Made by a program: the position numbers and the translations under genes. A stretch of 64,000 bases of DNA. Source: Valencia hispanica. Taxonomy: Eukaryota; Chordata; Actinopteri; Cyprinodontiformes; Valenciidae. The notes beneath the pieces are model-generated. The model saw only the letters and a list, made by a program, of their open reading frames with translations. It ran no database searches and had not been told where the DNA came from. How positions within the stretch are numbered: position 1 is the stretch's first letter; the number at the start of each line of letters is the position of its first letter. The stretch spans positions 134,001 to 198,000 of the forward strand of contig OY747702.1 of the NCBI GenBank assembly GCA_963556495.2. Reading direction: 5' to 3'. Of this stretch, positions 1 through 11,518 are shown one piece after another.

Positions 1-707
1 ATTCAATTCAGTTTATTTATATAGCGCCAATTCACAACAGATGTCATCTCAAGGCACTTAACAAGAAGTCATTTCAATACATTTATACAAACATTCCAAT
101 CAGTTAAAAAGTTTCCTATTTAAGGAATCCCAGCAGATTGCGTCAGTCATTGGCGTGAGGTTGGGCCCCGTTGATGCAGACTTTCCAACCACAGCAATCC
201 TTCAGCAATCCCTCATACTGAGCAAGCATGTAGCGACGGTGGAGAGGAAAAACTCCCCTTTAACAGGCAGAAAGCTCCAACAGAACCAGGCTCAGTAGGA
301 GAGGCCATCTGCGACGACCGTCTGGGGGTTTGAGAAGACAGAACAGAAACACAGAAGGAACAGAAGATCTGATATAAGAGAACTTTCTATGTTACAGAAA
401 GTAAAAAGTTGATAACAGGACACAGTGGATGTTCAGTTACTGGGAGGATCATCCCAGTCGATGCCACCCGTCCAACAGGGCATTGCAGCCAAGCAGGATA
501 CCAGACCAGGTATATCTTCTATGGAGAGAAAAACACTGAGAGAAAACAAAGTTAACAGTCGAAATAACAGAATGTACTGTAATACAACTGGAGAGTCGTA
601 GGAGAAAAGGAAGTAGCAGAGTGAAGAAAATTGGTAAGTCTGTCCTCCAGCAGTCTAAGCCTATGGCAGCATAACTACAGAGATAGCTAAGGATGACCTT
701 AGCCACT

Positions 708-1704
708 CTAACTATAAGCTTTATCAAAAAGGAAAGTTTTAAGCCTGGCCTTAAAAGTAAACAGAGTGTCTGCCTCACGGACTAAAGCTGGGAACTGGTT
801 CCACAGGAGAGGAGCCTGATAACTAAAAGATCTGCCTCCCATTCTACTTTTAGAAATCCTAGGAACCACAAGTAAACCTGCAGTCTGAGAGCGAAGGGCT
901 CTGTTAGGAACATAAGGAACAATTAGATCTCTGATGTATGATGGAGCTTGATTATTAAGGGCTTTGTATGTAAGAAGAAGGATCTTAAATTCTATTCTGG
1001 ATTTAACAGGGAGCCAATGAAGGGAAGCTAAAGCAGGACAAATGTGATCTCTCTTTTTAATATTCATCAGAACTCTTGCTGCCGCATTTTGGATCAACTG
1101 AAGGCTTTTAATGGCATTTTGTGGACTACCTGATAGTAAAGAATTACAGTAGTCCAGCCTTGAAGTAACAAATGCATGGACTAGTTTCTCAGCATCACTC
1201 CTGGACAGGATGTTTCTAATTTTAGCAATATTCCGGAGGTGAAAGAAAGAAATCCTAGAAACCTGTTTGATGTGGGATTTAAATGTCAAGTCTCGGTCAA
1301 AAATAACGCCGAGGTTCTTTACGTTATTACTGGGGGGCAATTTAATGCCATCCAGATGAAGTGATTGACTAATCAGTTTCTGTTTAAGAACTTCTGGTCC
1401 AAAGATAGCAACTTCTGTTTTGTCAGAATTTAAAAGCAAAAAGTTTAGGGTCATCCATGTTTTTATGTCTTCCAGACATGCCTGTAATCTACCTAACTGA
1501 CTGGGTTCATCAGGATTTATGGATAAATATAGTTGTGTATCATCTGCATAGCTGTGGAAATTTATCCCATGCTGTCTAATGATTCTACCAATTGGGAGCA
1601 TATATATGGTGAACAGAATTGGTCCAAGCACAGAACCCTGTGGAACTCCACAAGTAACCCTTGAGAGTGAAGAACATTTATCATTTAGATGAACAAACTG
1701 GAAT
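708..1704 (-). pseudogene. L2 ORF2, C-terminal half of reverse transcriptase
   Basis: This is the continuation of the L2 reverse transcriptase downstream of the nested RTE insertion. Visible motifs are CGVPQGSVLGPILFTIYM, the catalytic box SYADDTQLY (YADD) and LLNSDKTEV. The C-terminal LINE domain ends in SFSYQAPLLWNQ and TFKARLKTFLFDKAYS, with the stop at 708. The frame is open through this half and is accidentally continuous with the RTE reading frame upstream, so a naive gene finder would call one 628-codon chimera. The host element is interrupted, so it is not functional. Confidence 0.85.
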
Positions 1705-4443
1705 CCATCCATCCATCCATACATTTTCTTCCGCTTATCCGGGGTCGGGTCGCGGGGGCAGCAGCCTAAGCAAAGAGACTCAGACTTCCCTCTCCCCAGC
1801 CACTTGTTCCAGCTCCTCGGGAGGAACCCCAAGGCGCTCCCAGGCCAGCCGAGAAACATAGTCCCTCCAGCGTGACCTGGGCCTTCCCCTGGGCCTCCTC
1901 CCGGTGAGACGTGCCTGAAACACCTCACCAGGGAGGCGTCCAGAGGCATCCTGACCAGATGCCCGAGCCACCTCAACTGACTCCTCTCGATGTGGAGAAG
2001 CAGCGGCTCTACTCTGAGCCCCCTCCGGATGACTGAGCTTCTCACCCTATCTCTAAGGGAGAGCCCAGGCACTCTGCGGAGGAAACTCATTTCAGCCGCT
2101 TGTATCCGTGATCTCGTTCTTTCGGTCACCACCCAGAGTTCGTGACCATAGATGAGGGTAGGAACGCACCGGTAAATCGAGAGCTTTGCCTTTTGGCTCA
2201 GCTCTCTCTTCACCACGACAGACCGGTAGAGCGCCCGCATAACTGCAGATGCCCCACCAATCCGTCTATCGATCTCCCGCTCCATTTTTCCCTCATGCGT
2301 GAACAAGACCCCCAGATATTTAAACTCCTCCACTTGGGGAAGGACCCCATCCCCGACCTGGAGGAGGCACCCCACCCTTTTCCGGCTCAAGACCATGGCC
2401 TCGGATTTGGAGGTGCTTATTCTCATCCCAGCCGCTTCACACTCGGCTGCGAACCGCTCCAGCGAAAGCTGTAGATCACGCTCCGATGAAGCCAACAGGA
2501 CCACGTCATCTGCAAAAAGCAGAGACCCGATCCTGAGGCCACCAAAACGGATCCCCTCAACGCCTTGCCGGCAATGCGAACCAAACTCTGGCACCGGTCG
2601 TACAGGGACCTAACAGCCCGTATCAAGGGGCCCGGTACCCCATACTCCCGGAGCACCCCCCACAGGGCCCCCCGAGGGACACGGTCGAACGCCTTCTCCA
2701 AGTCCACAAAACACATGTAGACCGGTTGGGCGAACTCCCACGCACCCTCCAGGACCCTGCTGAGGGTGTAGAGCTGGTCCAGTGTTCCACGGCCAGGACG
2801 AAAACCGCATTGTTCCTCCTGGATCCGAGGTTTGACTATCCGTCGGACCCTCCTCTCCAGAACCCCTGAATAGACCTTACCAGGGAGGCTCAGAAGTGTG
2901 ATCCCCCTGTAGTTGGAACACACCCTGTGGTCCCCCTTTTTAAACAGGGGGACCACCACCCGGTCTGCCAATCCAAGGGAACTGCCCCCGATGTCCACGC
3001 TATATTGCATTGTGTTAACCAACACAGCCCCACGACATCCAGAGCCTTGAGGAACTCCGGTCGAACCTCATCCACCCCCGGAGCCTTGCCACCGAGGAGC
3101 TTTTTAACGACCTCGGTGACCTCAGCACCAGAGATTGGAGAGCCCGACCCCAAGTCCCCAAACCCTGTTTCCAGATTGGAAGGCGTGCTGGTGGGATTGA
3201 GGAGGTCTTCGAAGTATTCCATCCACCGACCCAAAACGTCACACCTCAGGGTCAGCAGCACACCATCCCCACTGTAAACAGTGTTGGTGGCAGACCGCTT
3301 TCCCCCCCTGAGACGCCGGATGGTGGACCAGAATCACTTCGAAGCCGTACGGAAGTCGTTTTCCATGGCCTCTCCAAACTCCTCCCACGCCCGAGTTTTT
3401 GCCTCAGCAACCATCCGAGCCGCATCCCGCTTGGCCTGTCGGTACCTATCAGCTGCTTCAGGGGTCCCACAAGCCAAAAAGACCCGGTAGGACTCCTTCT
3501 TCAGCCTGACAGCATCCCTTACCGCCGGTGTCCACCAGCGGGTTCGGGGGTTGCCGCCGCGACAGGCACCGACCACCTTGCGGCCACAGCTTCGGTCAGC
3601 CGCCTCGGCAATGGAGGCGCGGAACATGGTCCACTCGGACTCGATGTCCCCCGCCTCCCCCGGGACGTGTTCAAAGTTCTGCCGGAGGTGTGAGTTAAAG
3701 CTCCTTCTGACAGGAGACTCTGCCAGACGTTCCCAGCAGACCCTCACAACACGTTTGGGCCTTCCAGGTCTGTCCGGCGTCCTCCCCCACCATTGGAGCC
3801 GACTCACCACCAGGTAGTGGTCAGTGGACAGCTCAGCCCCTCTCTTCACCCGAGTGTCCAAAACATGCGGCCGCAGATCAGATGAGACGACAACCAAGTC
3901 GATCATTGAACTGTGGCCTAAGGTGTCCTGGTGCCAAGTGCACATATGGACACCTTTATGCTTGAACATGGTGTTTGTTATGGACAATCCATGACGAGCA
4001 CAGAAGTCCAATAACAAGACACCACTCGGGTTTAGATCGGGGGGGCCATTCCGCCCAACCACACCCCTCCAGTTCTCACTGTCATTGCCCACGTGAGCGT
4101 TGAAGTCCCCCAGCAGAACAAGGGAGTCCCCAGGAGGAGCACTCTCCAGCACCCCCTCCAAAGACTCCAAGAAGGGTGGGTAATCTAATCTGCTGTTTGG
4201 CGCGTAAACACAAACAACAGTCAGGACCCGTCCCCCCACCCGAAGGCGGAGGGAGGCTACCCTCTCGTTCACCAGGGTAAACCCCAACGTACAGGCGCCG
4301 AGATGGGGGGCAACAAGTATGCCCACCCTAGCTCGGAGCCTCTCAGCGGGGGCAACTCCAGAGTGGAAGAGAGTCCAACCCTTCTCGAGGAGACGGGTTC
4401 CAGAGCCAGAGCCGTGCGCCGAGGTGAGTCCGACGATGTCCAG
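1705..4443 (-). mobile_element. RTE-clade (Rex3-like) LINE nested in the L2
   Basis: A minus-strand LINE about 2.7 kb long inserted in the same orientation into the L2 reverse transcriptase. L2 sequence ends at about 1704 and resumes at about 4444, judged by alignment to the uninterrupted copy at 36.7 kb. On the minus strand the element ends in a short (GATG)n tail (CCATCCATCCAT on the plus strand, 1705-1720), as described for Rex3/RTE elements. It begins inside the endonuclease domain, so it is 5'-truncated. No clear target-site duplication is visible. The clade call comes from the endonuclease ([25 protein letters not shown]) and the RT (CFVDLEKAFDRVP, FADDVVLLA). Confidence 0.75.
1780..4443 (-). 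pseudogene. RTE-type endonuclease-reverse transcriptase, broken
   Basis: The protein would carry an APE-type endonuclease followed by a reverse transcriptase. Endonuclease motifs run from about 4430 to 3760: GDFNAHVG, then [11 protein letters not shown] and STDHYLV, which holds the catalytic Asp-His pair. The RT follows, with VVPLFKKGD, NYRGITLLS, QCGFRPGRGT, FVDLEKAFD and FADDVVLLA (catalytic Asp pair), and ends with LRWLGHLVRMP and a Gly/Arg-rich tail near 1780. Frame changes occur near 3330-3260, 3020-2900, 2600-2420 and 1980. The N-terminus is missing. The first part of the frame is fused in frame to upstream L2 sequence. Not functional. Confidence 0.75.
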
Positions 4444-6335
4444 TCTATCAGACAAATATGATTTAAACCAGCCTAGTGCTGTTCCTTTGATCCCTGCAAC
4501 ATGTTCAAGCCTTTCTAAGAGAATATTATGATCGACTGTGTCAAAAGCAGCACTGAGATCTAACAAAACCAGAACAGACACAAGTCCATCATCTGAGGCC
4601 ATGAGAATATCATTAGTAACCTTCACCAGTGCTGTTTCAGTGCTATGATGAGCTCTAAAACCTGACTGAAACTCTTCAAACAGCTCGTTACTGTTTAGAT
4701 GCTCACAGACTTGATTAGCAACAATTTTCTCAAGGACTTTGGATAAGAAAGGAAGGTTAGATATAGGTCTGTAATTCACTAAGTCATCTTGATCAAGGGA
4801 AGGTTTCTTGAGTAAAGGTTCAATTACAGCTATTTGAAATTCCTGTGGTACGTATCCGTTTACTAAGGATAGATTCATCATATCCAAAATGGGGCCAGGA
4901 ACCAAATGGAACACTTCTTTAAATAATTTGGTTGGAATTGGGTCCAACATACAAGTTGAAGGTTTAGATGAGGCTAATATTTTTGATAATACCGAAAGCT
5001 CGACTGAATCAAAACAGCCAAAGCACAACTCAGGTTTTACAATTCTTTCCGATACTGCCTCATTTACTGAGGAAGAAGTAATCATGTTTGGGAGGATGCC
5101 AATGATTTTATTTTTAATAGAATTAATTTTATTTATGAAGAATCCCATAAAATCTTCACTGCTAAGAGCTGGGGGAATAGTTGGCTCAACAGAGCTATGA
5201 CTCTGTGTAAGTTTGGCAACTGTACTAAAAAGAAACCTAGGATTGTTTTTATTAGCCTCTATTAATGATGAAACATATGCTGTTCTAGCTTGTCGAAGGG
5301 TCTTTTTATACAGCAATAGACTGTTATTCCAAGTTAAATAGGAATCCTCTAGGTGTGTAGAGCGCCATTTTCTCTCCAATTTCCTAGTATTCTGCTTTAA
5401 AGTACGCAACTCTGCGTTGAACCAAGGAGTCAGCCTCCTATGGCTACCCACTTTCTTTTTTAAGGGGGCTACACTATCTAATGCCAAACGCAATGACGTA
5501 ACGCTGTGAACCAGATCATCAATTTCTGAAGGGTTAGAGATAGAATTGCTGCCATCCACTGTGTCACTCTGAGACACTGAGGAAAGTAAGAATGGAACAG
5601 ATTCTTTAAAAATTGTTACAGCATTGTCTGATAAAGCTCTACTATAATGAAATTTTCTTTCAGATTTAAGATGGTTAGTTAAAGTAAATTCAAAAGTTAT
5701 TAAGAAGTGGTCAGACAGGACCGGGTTATGTGGGTGGACTGTTATTTCCTCACACTCAGTACCGTATGTCAATACAAGGTCCAAAGTGTGTTTGCCCGAG
5801 TGGGTCGATCCCTGTACTTTTTGAGTAAAGCCAATTGAGTCTAAAATAGAATTAACGGCTGCATTTAGGCTATCACTTTCAGTATCCACATGAATATTAA
5901 AGTCCCCCACTTTAATAACCCTATCAGTATTTAATACTAAATCAGATAAAAAAAAGTGCGATCTGATCCAAGAATTAAGAGTAAGGGCCTGGTGGATGAT
6001 ACAAAACCACAAACAAAAATGGTCTTAATGTTTTCCAACTTGGATGAGGAAAATTAAGGGTTAGATGTTCAAAAGAACTGTAGCTATCAATTGGTCTGGG
6101 ACTAATTAGTAAATCAGAACGAAAAATGTTTACTACTCCTCCTCCTCGCCCAGTATTTCTAGGAATGTGAAAATTTAAATGACTGGAAAGAGTTGACTCA
6201 TTTATACTGAAATAATCCTCCTGCTGCAACCAGGTTTCTGTGAGACAAAGGAAATCAATGTGATTATCACAAATCAAGTCATTTACTTACAAAGTCTTTG
6301 AGGAGAGAGATCTTATGTTTAATAAACCACATTTA
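4444..6335 (-). pseudogene. L2 ORF2, endonuclease and N-terminal half of reverse transcriptase
   Basis: The N-terminal endonuclease shows FLCLTETWLQQEDYFS (catalytic Glu), the glycine run [21 protein letters not shown] and [11 protein letters not shown] (catalytic His). The reverse transcriptase then starts: [42 protein letters not shown] and [16 protein letters not shown] (first catalytic Asp). A frame break lies near 6012-5975. From 6012 the reading frame stays open through the RT half and straight into the nested RTE element. Homologous to the plus-strand copy at 34.8-36.7 kb. Confidence 0.85.
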
Positions 6336-6539
6336 ATAGATTTATTTTTCTGTTCAGTCAAAGTTGTATTTATTTTTAAGATATTTCCATAATTTGCTTT
6401 TGTTGGCTTAACTTTTAATTCATTTAATTTTGGCCGTGGGCAAGACACTGTTTCTATAGGGTAATGGGTGGGTAACAGTACAGAAGCAGCAGAGAGGTGG
6501 GTTAAACTACGACTCTGCTTCCTGGTCTGGACCCTGGGT

Positions 6540-7413
6540 TGTCAGTGTTTTGGAGGACTAATAAATTCGGCCATATTCCTAGAAAGAAGAGCTGCTCCAT
6601 CCAAAGTGGGATGGATGCCGTCTCTCTGGATCAGACCAGGTTTTCCCCAAAATGTTCTCCAGTTATCAATGTAGCCCACATCGTTTGCAGGACACCACCC
6701 AGACAACCATTGATGGAATGACAGCATGCGGCTAAACATGTCGTCACTGGTCCGATCAGGCAGGGGACCAGAAAAGATTACCGAGTCGGACACTGTTTTG
6801 GCAAATTTACACACCGAAGCAACAGTAATTTTACTGACCTCCGATTGGCGTAACCGGGTGTCATTACCGCCAGCGTGAATAACAATCTTACTGTATTTAC
6901 GCTTATCTTTAGCCAGCAGTTTCAGATAGGATTTGATGTCGCCCGTTCTGGCCCCTGGCAAAACTATGGTCAATGGTGTCTCTAGTGCCACGTTTCTGAC
7001 TATGGAGCTGCCAATTACCAGGGTCGGCTTCTCAGCGGGTGTGTCGCTGAGCGGGGAAAATCAGTTTGAAACCCGGACCGGCTGGTGGTGGCCCGGGGGC
7101 TGGGTCCTAGAATTATGCTTCCTACGTACAGTCACCCAACCAGCCTGAGGTCCCGGCTGCGCGGGCTCTACCGGAGGACAGCTAGGGGGTTCTATCCTTG
7201 TTGGCCCCGCGTTGGCTAATGGGCTTCAGCTGGTTTTTCAACAGCGCGGAGCCGTGCTTCTAATTCTGATACCCTCGCCTCCAAAGCTACAAAAATATTA
7301 CATTTATTACAGTTACCATTATCACTAAAGGAGGCAGGGAAGTAACTAAACATCTGACAGAGAGAGCAAGAGAGAAGAGAAGAGTTAGAGACAGGAGAGA
7401 GAAGAGTAGCCAT
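6540..7413 (-). pseudogene. L2 ORF1 protein with SGNH-esterase domain
   Basis: ORF1 of the L2 LINE. The N-terminus has a cysteine cluster (CSLCQ and CNKCN) and a short coiled-coil stretch ([16 protein letters not shown]). The C-terminal part is an SGNH/GDSL-esterase-like domain: block III reads HAGGNDTRL, and block V reads [14 protein letters not shown], holding the Asp-x-x-His pair. The frame is broken between about 7216 and 6991, which removes the block I Gly-x-Ser region from the second open segment. Esterase ORF1 proteins are known in CR1/L2-group LINEs and are thought to act in membrane or lipid interaction. The copy at 33,705 confirms the domain order. Confidence 0.8.
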
Positions 7414-7471
7414 AGCCGCAATGAAGCTAAGCTAACTGAGGTAGCGAGACCTTACCGCCCCAAGAAAAGCT

Positions 7472-8029
7472 GTGTAAAACACAAGGAGTTCCCAAAACGT
7501 AAAGTACACCCTAATCTGATCTTGATCTACTTTTAATAAAAATCTTGCAACCCTTTGCATCATATTATTACGTAGTTTGAGCAAGATCTGTCTTTGTATA
7601 ATCTGATTCACTGTTTTGAACATAAGAAATAAATTTCCCAAGTCAACTTGATTTTAAAATTTCTCCAGTGTTATCTTTTTTGTGAGATCTACAAATTTTT
7701 AAAAGGTTCAAACATCTGTTCTTAGGTAAGTAGAACTTACATTTTCTTTTGCCCCACTACTTATTTTAAGTATGGCATACTGATATTTTTGTTATTTTTT
7801 AAAAGTTGCATTTAGTCAAAACCCTACAAAAATTCAAATATTTGGAAAATTAGGTCCACATCTTTAGGAAGTATTCAACTAACAGAGTTGAGGGCTGAAC
7901 ATAGAAATTGTAAACAGGTTTCTCCCCATGCAAGTGTTATGTCAAGATGTGTTGGATCATTGATTTATGTAAAACTGCTGTTTGCTCAACTGAGTGACTA
8001 ATGTACTGAGTCCACAGCTGAGATAAAGA
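7472..8029. other. unassigned AT-rich spacer
   Basis: Between the L2 5' end and an LTR fragment. AT-rich, with no ORF that resembles a known family and no inverted or direct repeat that I could see. This is where the genomic flank of the L2 insertion should lie. Confidence 0.4.
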
Positions 8030-8366
8030 ACTGTTTAATTCTCTGTAAACTTAACATAGTGAAGTTAAACAGGAAAAAGGTTAAAAGGGCTGCTTGGTAG
8101 AATGTGTAATCTTGTAACAGCAGCCTGCAAGAAAAGTGTGTTTTCCTCTGTTTGATGACATGTGAAGCTTTAAACTAATCACGCCTACAACTGTATCTCC
8201 CTTTGTTTGATGATATGTGAAGCTTTAACTCTTTAAAATTTCTGCAATTTCCACTCTACATCTTTTAGAAACGCATACCCAAAATAAACTTAAAGCTGTT
8301 CTTGAACCATTTTGAGTAGAGACATGGCTGGGGTCTGTTGGGGATGGAGAAGGCACAGAGTGTGAG
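8030..8366 (+). repeat. LTR fragment with a duplicated U3-like segment (copy A)
   Basis: Shares a long block (GTTTGATGACATGTGAAGC and following bases) and the phrase GGAGAAGGCACAGAGTGTG with 12,241-12,519, which lies just upstream of a primer-binding site. Both are therefore read as pieces of the same LTR family. A unit of about 53 bp starting TCCTCTGTTTGATGACATG is present one and a half times in tandem (about 8147-8230), as seen in retroviral U3 enhancers. No intact ends are visible. Confidence 0.5.
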
Positions 8367-8439
8367 CGATTTAATGTCTGGTTTAATTCAACATCAACAG
8401 TTATGACTAATAACTTAATATTAATATAACTATTAATGA

Positions 8440-8829
8440 TATTCAATGATTTAACTGATTAATTCGGGCACCACTCCTATATTAATGTACTATTAGGGGA
8501 ATTTCCAGACATTCAGTCTCCTCTTAAGGATGTGAGCTCAGGCGCTGTGAAAAGTAACTGCAAACACGCTGAAATAAAATAGAGAAGATTCTCTTTAAAA
8601 TATAACAGGGCTTATTAACACAATAGATTAACCTTACGGCCAACTCACTGTGTCGACAATACACTCTATTCTAATGCATACAATTTACAAACTACCACCG
8701 ATCTTAGAAAAGTGTATAAATGGAGGACAGTCAGCAGGGCATCATCTCCAAGATGCTGTGTGTGTGTGTGTGTGTGTGTGTGAGTGAGTGAGTGAGTGAG
8801 TGAGTGAGTGAGTGAGTGAGTGAGTGAGT

Positions 8830-8866
<37 letters not shown>

Positions 8867-9812
8867 ATCATAAAGTCTTTGCTCTTATCGGCTGTGCCCA
8901 CCTCCCCATGTGAAGCACAGAAACTCTGGTTGGAAAGCACGGGCTTCAAAGGCTAGACTCACCCCACAGTGGAGATGATGTGGAAACAAAGGGATAATTA
9001 GCACTAGTTTTATCAGACTATGGACACCACGCGACCTGGTCTAGGGCGTGTAGCCGGCACAGACAGGTGGCGGTAAGGTTTCAATCGACTGACATTAACA
9101 GAATAAAAGGAAAATAAATAAATACAGCACTGCTTTTAGCGATTACCAGTTTACAACACAGAGCATACAACACTCAAGTCCAGCGTGCGGGGACGCTAAT
9201 TGGCAATGAGTAAACAGTGGTTTACAAGTTCACAAACGTATATCAACCAACAGAAAGACGGGATCTAACCTGTAGGACCCAACTCCTCTACCCAGACTCA
9301 GCAGAAATAAACCAAGTTTATCCTACTTGGCAATGATTCTCCTCCGTCCACCCCAGTCCATGACGAACGATTGAGAAAAGGGAACGAAAGTGTTCAAATG
9401 GTAGGAATGGCCATCCACAGACGAGGTCAGAGATGGACGTGTCCAAATGCAGGCAATAACCAAAATCGGGCCTGTCTTCAGAGAGCTATCTTGGTATAGC
9501 TCAGATGCCAGCAGACTTAAGAGATAGATACACAAACAGGAAGCTCGGCAGGTAATACTTCAAAGTTTTCAAGGGAGTTCTTTCCTGGTCCAGCAGGTCA
9601 GAATAAAAGAGAGAAAGTTGCTAGCAATTAAATTGAGCGTCTCCATTCAGCTCAGCAATGAGCAGGGGAAAGACATTGATTTCATGTTGCGCGCCCCTTT
9701 ATCAAATCTGTGATGTCATCACTGGCCACAGACCAATGAGAATGCTTTGAGGGCAGCTCAAGGGGTGCTGGGAGATGCAATCCATTCAGTTTGTGGAAAA
9801 TGAATCCCAACA
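8440..9812 (-). repeat. possible diverged long LTR
   Basis: Contains GGGCACCACTCC near its left side and ends GAATCCCAACA. This resembles the architecture of the two solo LTRs at 14.3 and 21.9 kb, which carry GGGCACCACC near the left end and end CCCCAACA. On the minus strand it would begin TGTTGGGATTC. The similarity is patchy, the left boundary is a guess, and no target-site duplication was found. A microsatellite lies inside. It could also be unrelated sequence. Confidence 0.3.
8757..8862 (+). repeat. compound microsatellite (TG)n(TGAG)n(AG)n
   Basis: About 13 TG units, then more than 10 TGAG units, then an AG run. A simple-sequence repeat, likely to be length-polymorphic. Confidence 0.95.
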
Positions 9813-10802
9813 GGTCTCTTTGGAAGGCAAACACTCTAACATTTATCCCAGCACCGTAATATCTGTCTTCTTCCGGCTCTTGACGAGGACAGACGCTTTT
9901 CTCTTCTCCTCCCTCGTGTTTCCATTCCACCCCCTGCTCTCTGTCTCGTGTCCTATCTGGAGCACCTGTCTGCACTCTTCTTGGAAAGCATCAGCTGGTC
10001 TCTGAATGCAATTGATCAAATTTTTTCAACCCAAAAACTGGTAAAGGGGGAACCCTCATGCCCTGCCGGTACATACCCGTCAGGATATACGATGGTTTCC
10101 CGGAGTAAGTGGAAGATCGTATGTCTGTTGATGATGTCAGTGGAGGACGTGGAAGATATCTACATAATTGGATTTCTGCTGTTTGGCTTGGGTGGACTCC
10201 TGATGTATCGCAAAGAGAAGAAGGGGTCGGAAGTAATTGGCAAGCTGTGATTACACGAGTCTGCGAGAGTACACAGTCTCACCTACTTACAACGCACACA
10301 CATAGACGCGCACGGACTTTCATGCCACATCTACAGAAACACACGCTCCTTGAGTTCAATGTCCTCGCTGTTAACCTTACAGTCTCCTGCCCACTCTTCA
10401 GACAGTGAAATACTGGGCGCGCTCGGGATGGGTGCGACCGATTTTCTCTGTGCGGAGGGTTCCCGAACCTCCCCCCCGTCCCATTTGTGTTCTCATATGT
10501 GATGACTGATGATATATGTGCTTATATGTTTTGCTGTGGTTTTTATTCAGCACCCCGGCTCGGCTCCCTGTAGGGGGCTGGGCAGAGTTGCACATTTTTT
10601 TCCCCTGTTCACCCCCCCCCCCACCTTCTGTGAATCCTTTCTATCTGCTATAAGGGGCGCTGGGAAAGCCTGGCTGCCCCGCGGTTTTCCAAATCCTGTA
10701 CTGTGTTAATGTTTGTATGATCTTGGATTGGTTGTACTGAAACTTAATTTCCCCACAGGGATTATTAAAGTATTTCTTATTCTTATTATTCTTATTCTTA
10801 TC
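9813..10802 (+). repeat. LINE-like 3' region ending in (TTCTTAT)n tail
   Basis: The right end reads ATTTCCCCACAGGGATTATT, then AAAGTATTTC, then an irregular TTCTTATTATTC repeat. This is the style of 3' terminus common in teleost LINEs and their non-autonomous relatives. Upstream is about 900 bp with homopolymer C runs and a short ORF (9948-10250). No reverse transcriptase motif was found, so it may be a non-autonomous element or a 5'-truncated LINE with a long 3' UTR. Confidence 0.45.
9948..10250 (+). CDS. unrecognised small putative membrane protein ORF
   Basis: An open frame of about 100 codons inside a repeat-like region. The first in-frame ATG is ambiguous, and internal methionines sit in YTMVSRSKWK and VCLLMMSVED. 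A hydrophobic stretch near the C-terminus (IYIIGFLLFGLGGLLMY) is directly followed by a basic run (RKEKK), as expected of a single membrane-spanning segment with a cytoplasmic tail. An acidic patch (SVEDVEDIY) precedes it. I do not recognise a family. It may be a chance ORF in a LINE 3' region, or a small protein carried by a non-autonomous element. Confidence 0.3.
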   Translation: MSYLEHLSALFLESISWSLNAIDQIFSTQKLVKGEPSCPAGTYPSGYTMVSRSKWKIVCLLMMSVEDVEDIYIIGFLLFGLGGLLMYRKEKKGSEVIGKL

Positions 10803-11109
10803 TCTGAGTGTTATTGTTACCAAGCAATATAATCTTTAATACACTGAAAAAAGAACAAAATATATGTCAGCTTATTTATTTTCTATAAATACATGCTATA
10901 AAAGTGGCTTTATAAAGAGGTGGGGACCTAAAACACACTCTGGGTCTAAAGCCTGAAGTATTACCTTTATCCACACCAAATCTGACAGCAATAAACTAAA
11001 AAATTAGTATTCTGCGCATATTTTTCTAACTACAGGTCCAAGGTGGCCAAAAGTGTGGAATACGCGCCATCTCCCGGGTAAATGCCATAGTTTTAATTGA
11101 ATAAAAAAA
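10803..11109. other. unassigned spacer
   Basis: About 300 bp between two LINE 3' ends. No ORF, repeat or regulatory motif recognised. Confidence 0.4.
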
Positions 11110-11518
11110 CATTCAATTCAATTCAATTATTTATATAGCGCCAATTCACAACAGATGTCATCTCAAGGCACTTAACAAGAAGTCATTTCAATACATTTAT
11201 ACAAACATTCCAAGCAGTTAAAAAGTTTCCTATTTAAGGAATCCCAGCAGATTGCGTCAGTCATTGGCGTGAGGTTGGGCCCCGTTGATGCAGACTTTCC
11301 AACCACAGCAATCCTTCAGCAATCCCTCATACTGAGCAAGCATGTAGCGACGGTGGAGAGGAAAAACTCCCCTTTAACAGGAAGAAACCTCCAACAGAAC
11401 CAGGCTCAGTAGGAGCGGCCATCTGCCACGACCGTCTGGGGGTTTGAGAAGACAGAGCAGAAACACAGAAGGAACAGAAGATCTGATATAAGAGAACTTT
11501 CTATGTTACAGAAAGTAA
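11110..11518 (-). mobile_element. 5'-truncated L2 copy (3' UTR only)
   Basis: Near-identical to the first 410 bases of the window (the 3' UTR of the L2 on the minus strand), starting from an ATTCAATTCAATTCAATT tail and breaking off after ATGTTACAGAAAGTAAA. A typical 5'-truncated LINE insertion. Flanking target duplications are not convincing. Confidence 0.85.

Larger units (their letters stand above)
1..7471 (-). mobile_element. L2-clade LINE, 5'-complete, interrupted by an RTE LINE
   Basis: A non-LTR retrotransposon read on the minus strand. Its 5' end (AGCTTTTCTTGGGG on the minus strand) is at 7471 and is the same terminus as in the second copy at 33,647, which argues it is the true 5' end. 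ORF1 (esterase type) lies at about 7413-6540 and ORF2 (endonuclease plus reverse transcriptase) at about 6335-708. A roughly 700-bp 3' UTR runs to position 1, where the (ATTCA)n-type tail begins, so the end may lie just outside the window. A second LINE sits at about 1705-4443. Both ORFs have frameshifts, so this copy is dead. Assignment to L2 rests on RT motifs such as [16 protein letters not shown] and on teleost L2 organisation. Confidence 0.85.

Noticed and set aside
449..778. Hydrophobic ORF on the minus strand in the L2 3' UTR
   Set aside because: Also present in the other copy (37,570-37,908), but it overlaps the RT end in another frame and lacks a motif. It is a shared shadow of the UTR rather than a third ORF.
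2142..2613. Plus-strand ORFs of about 100 codons opposite the RTE element
   Set aside because: Antisense shadows of the GC-rich RTE reverse transcriptase.
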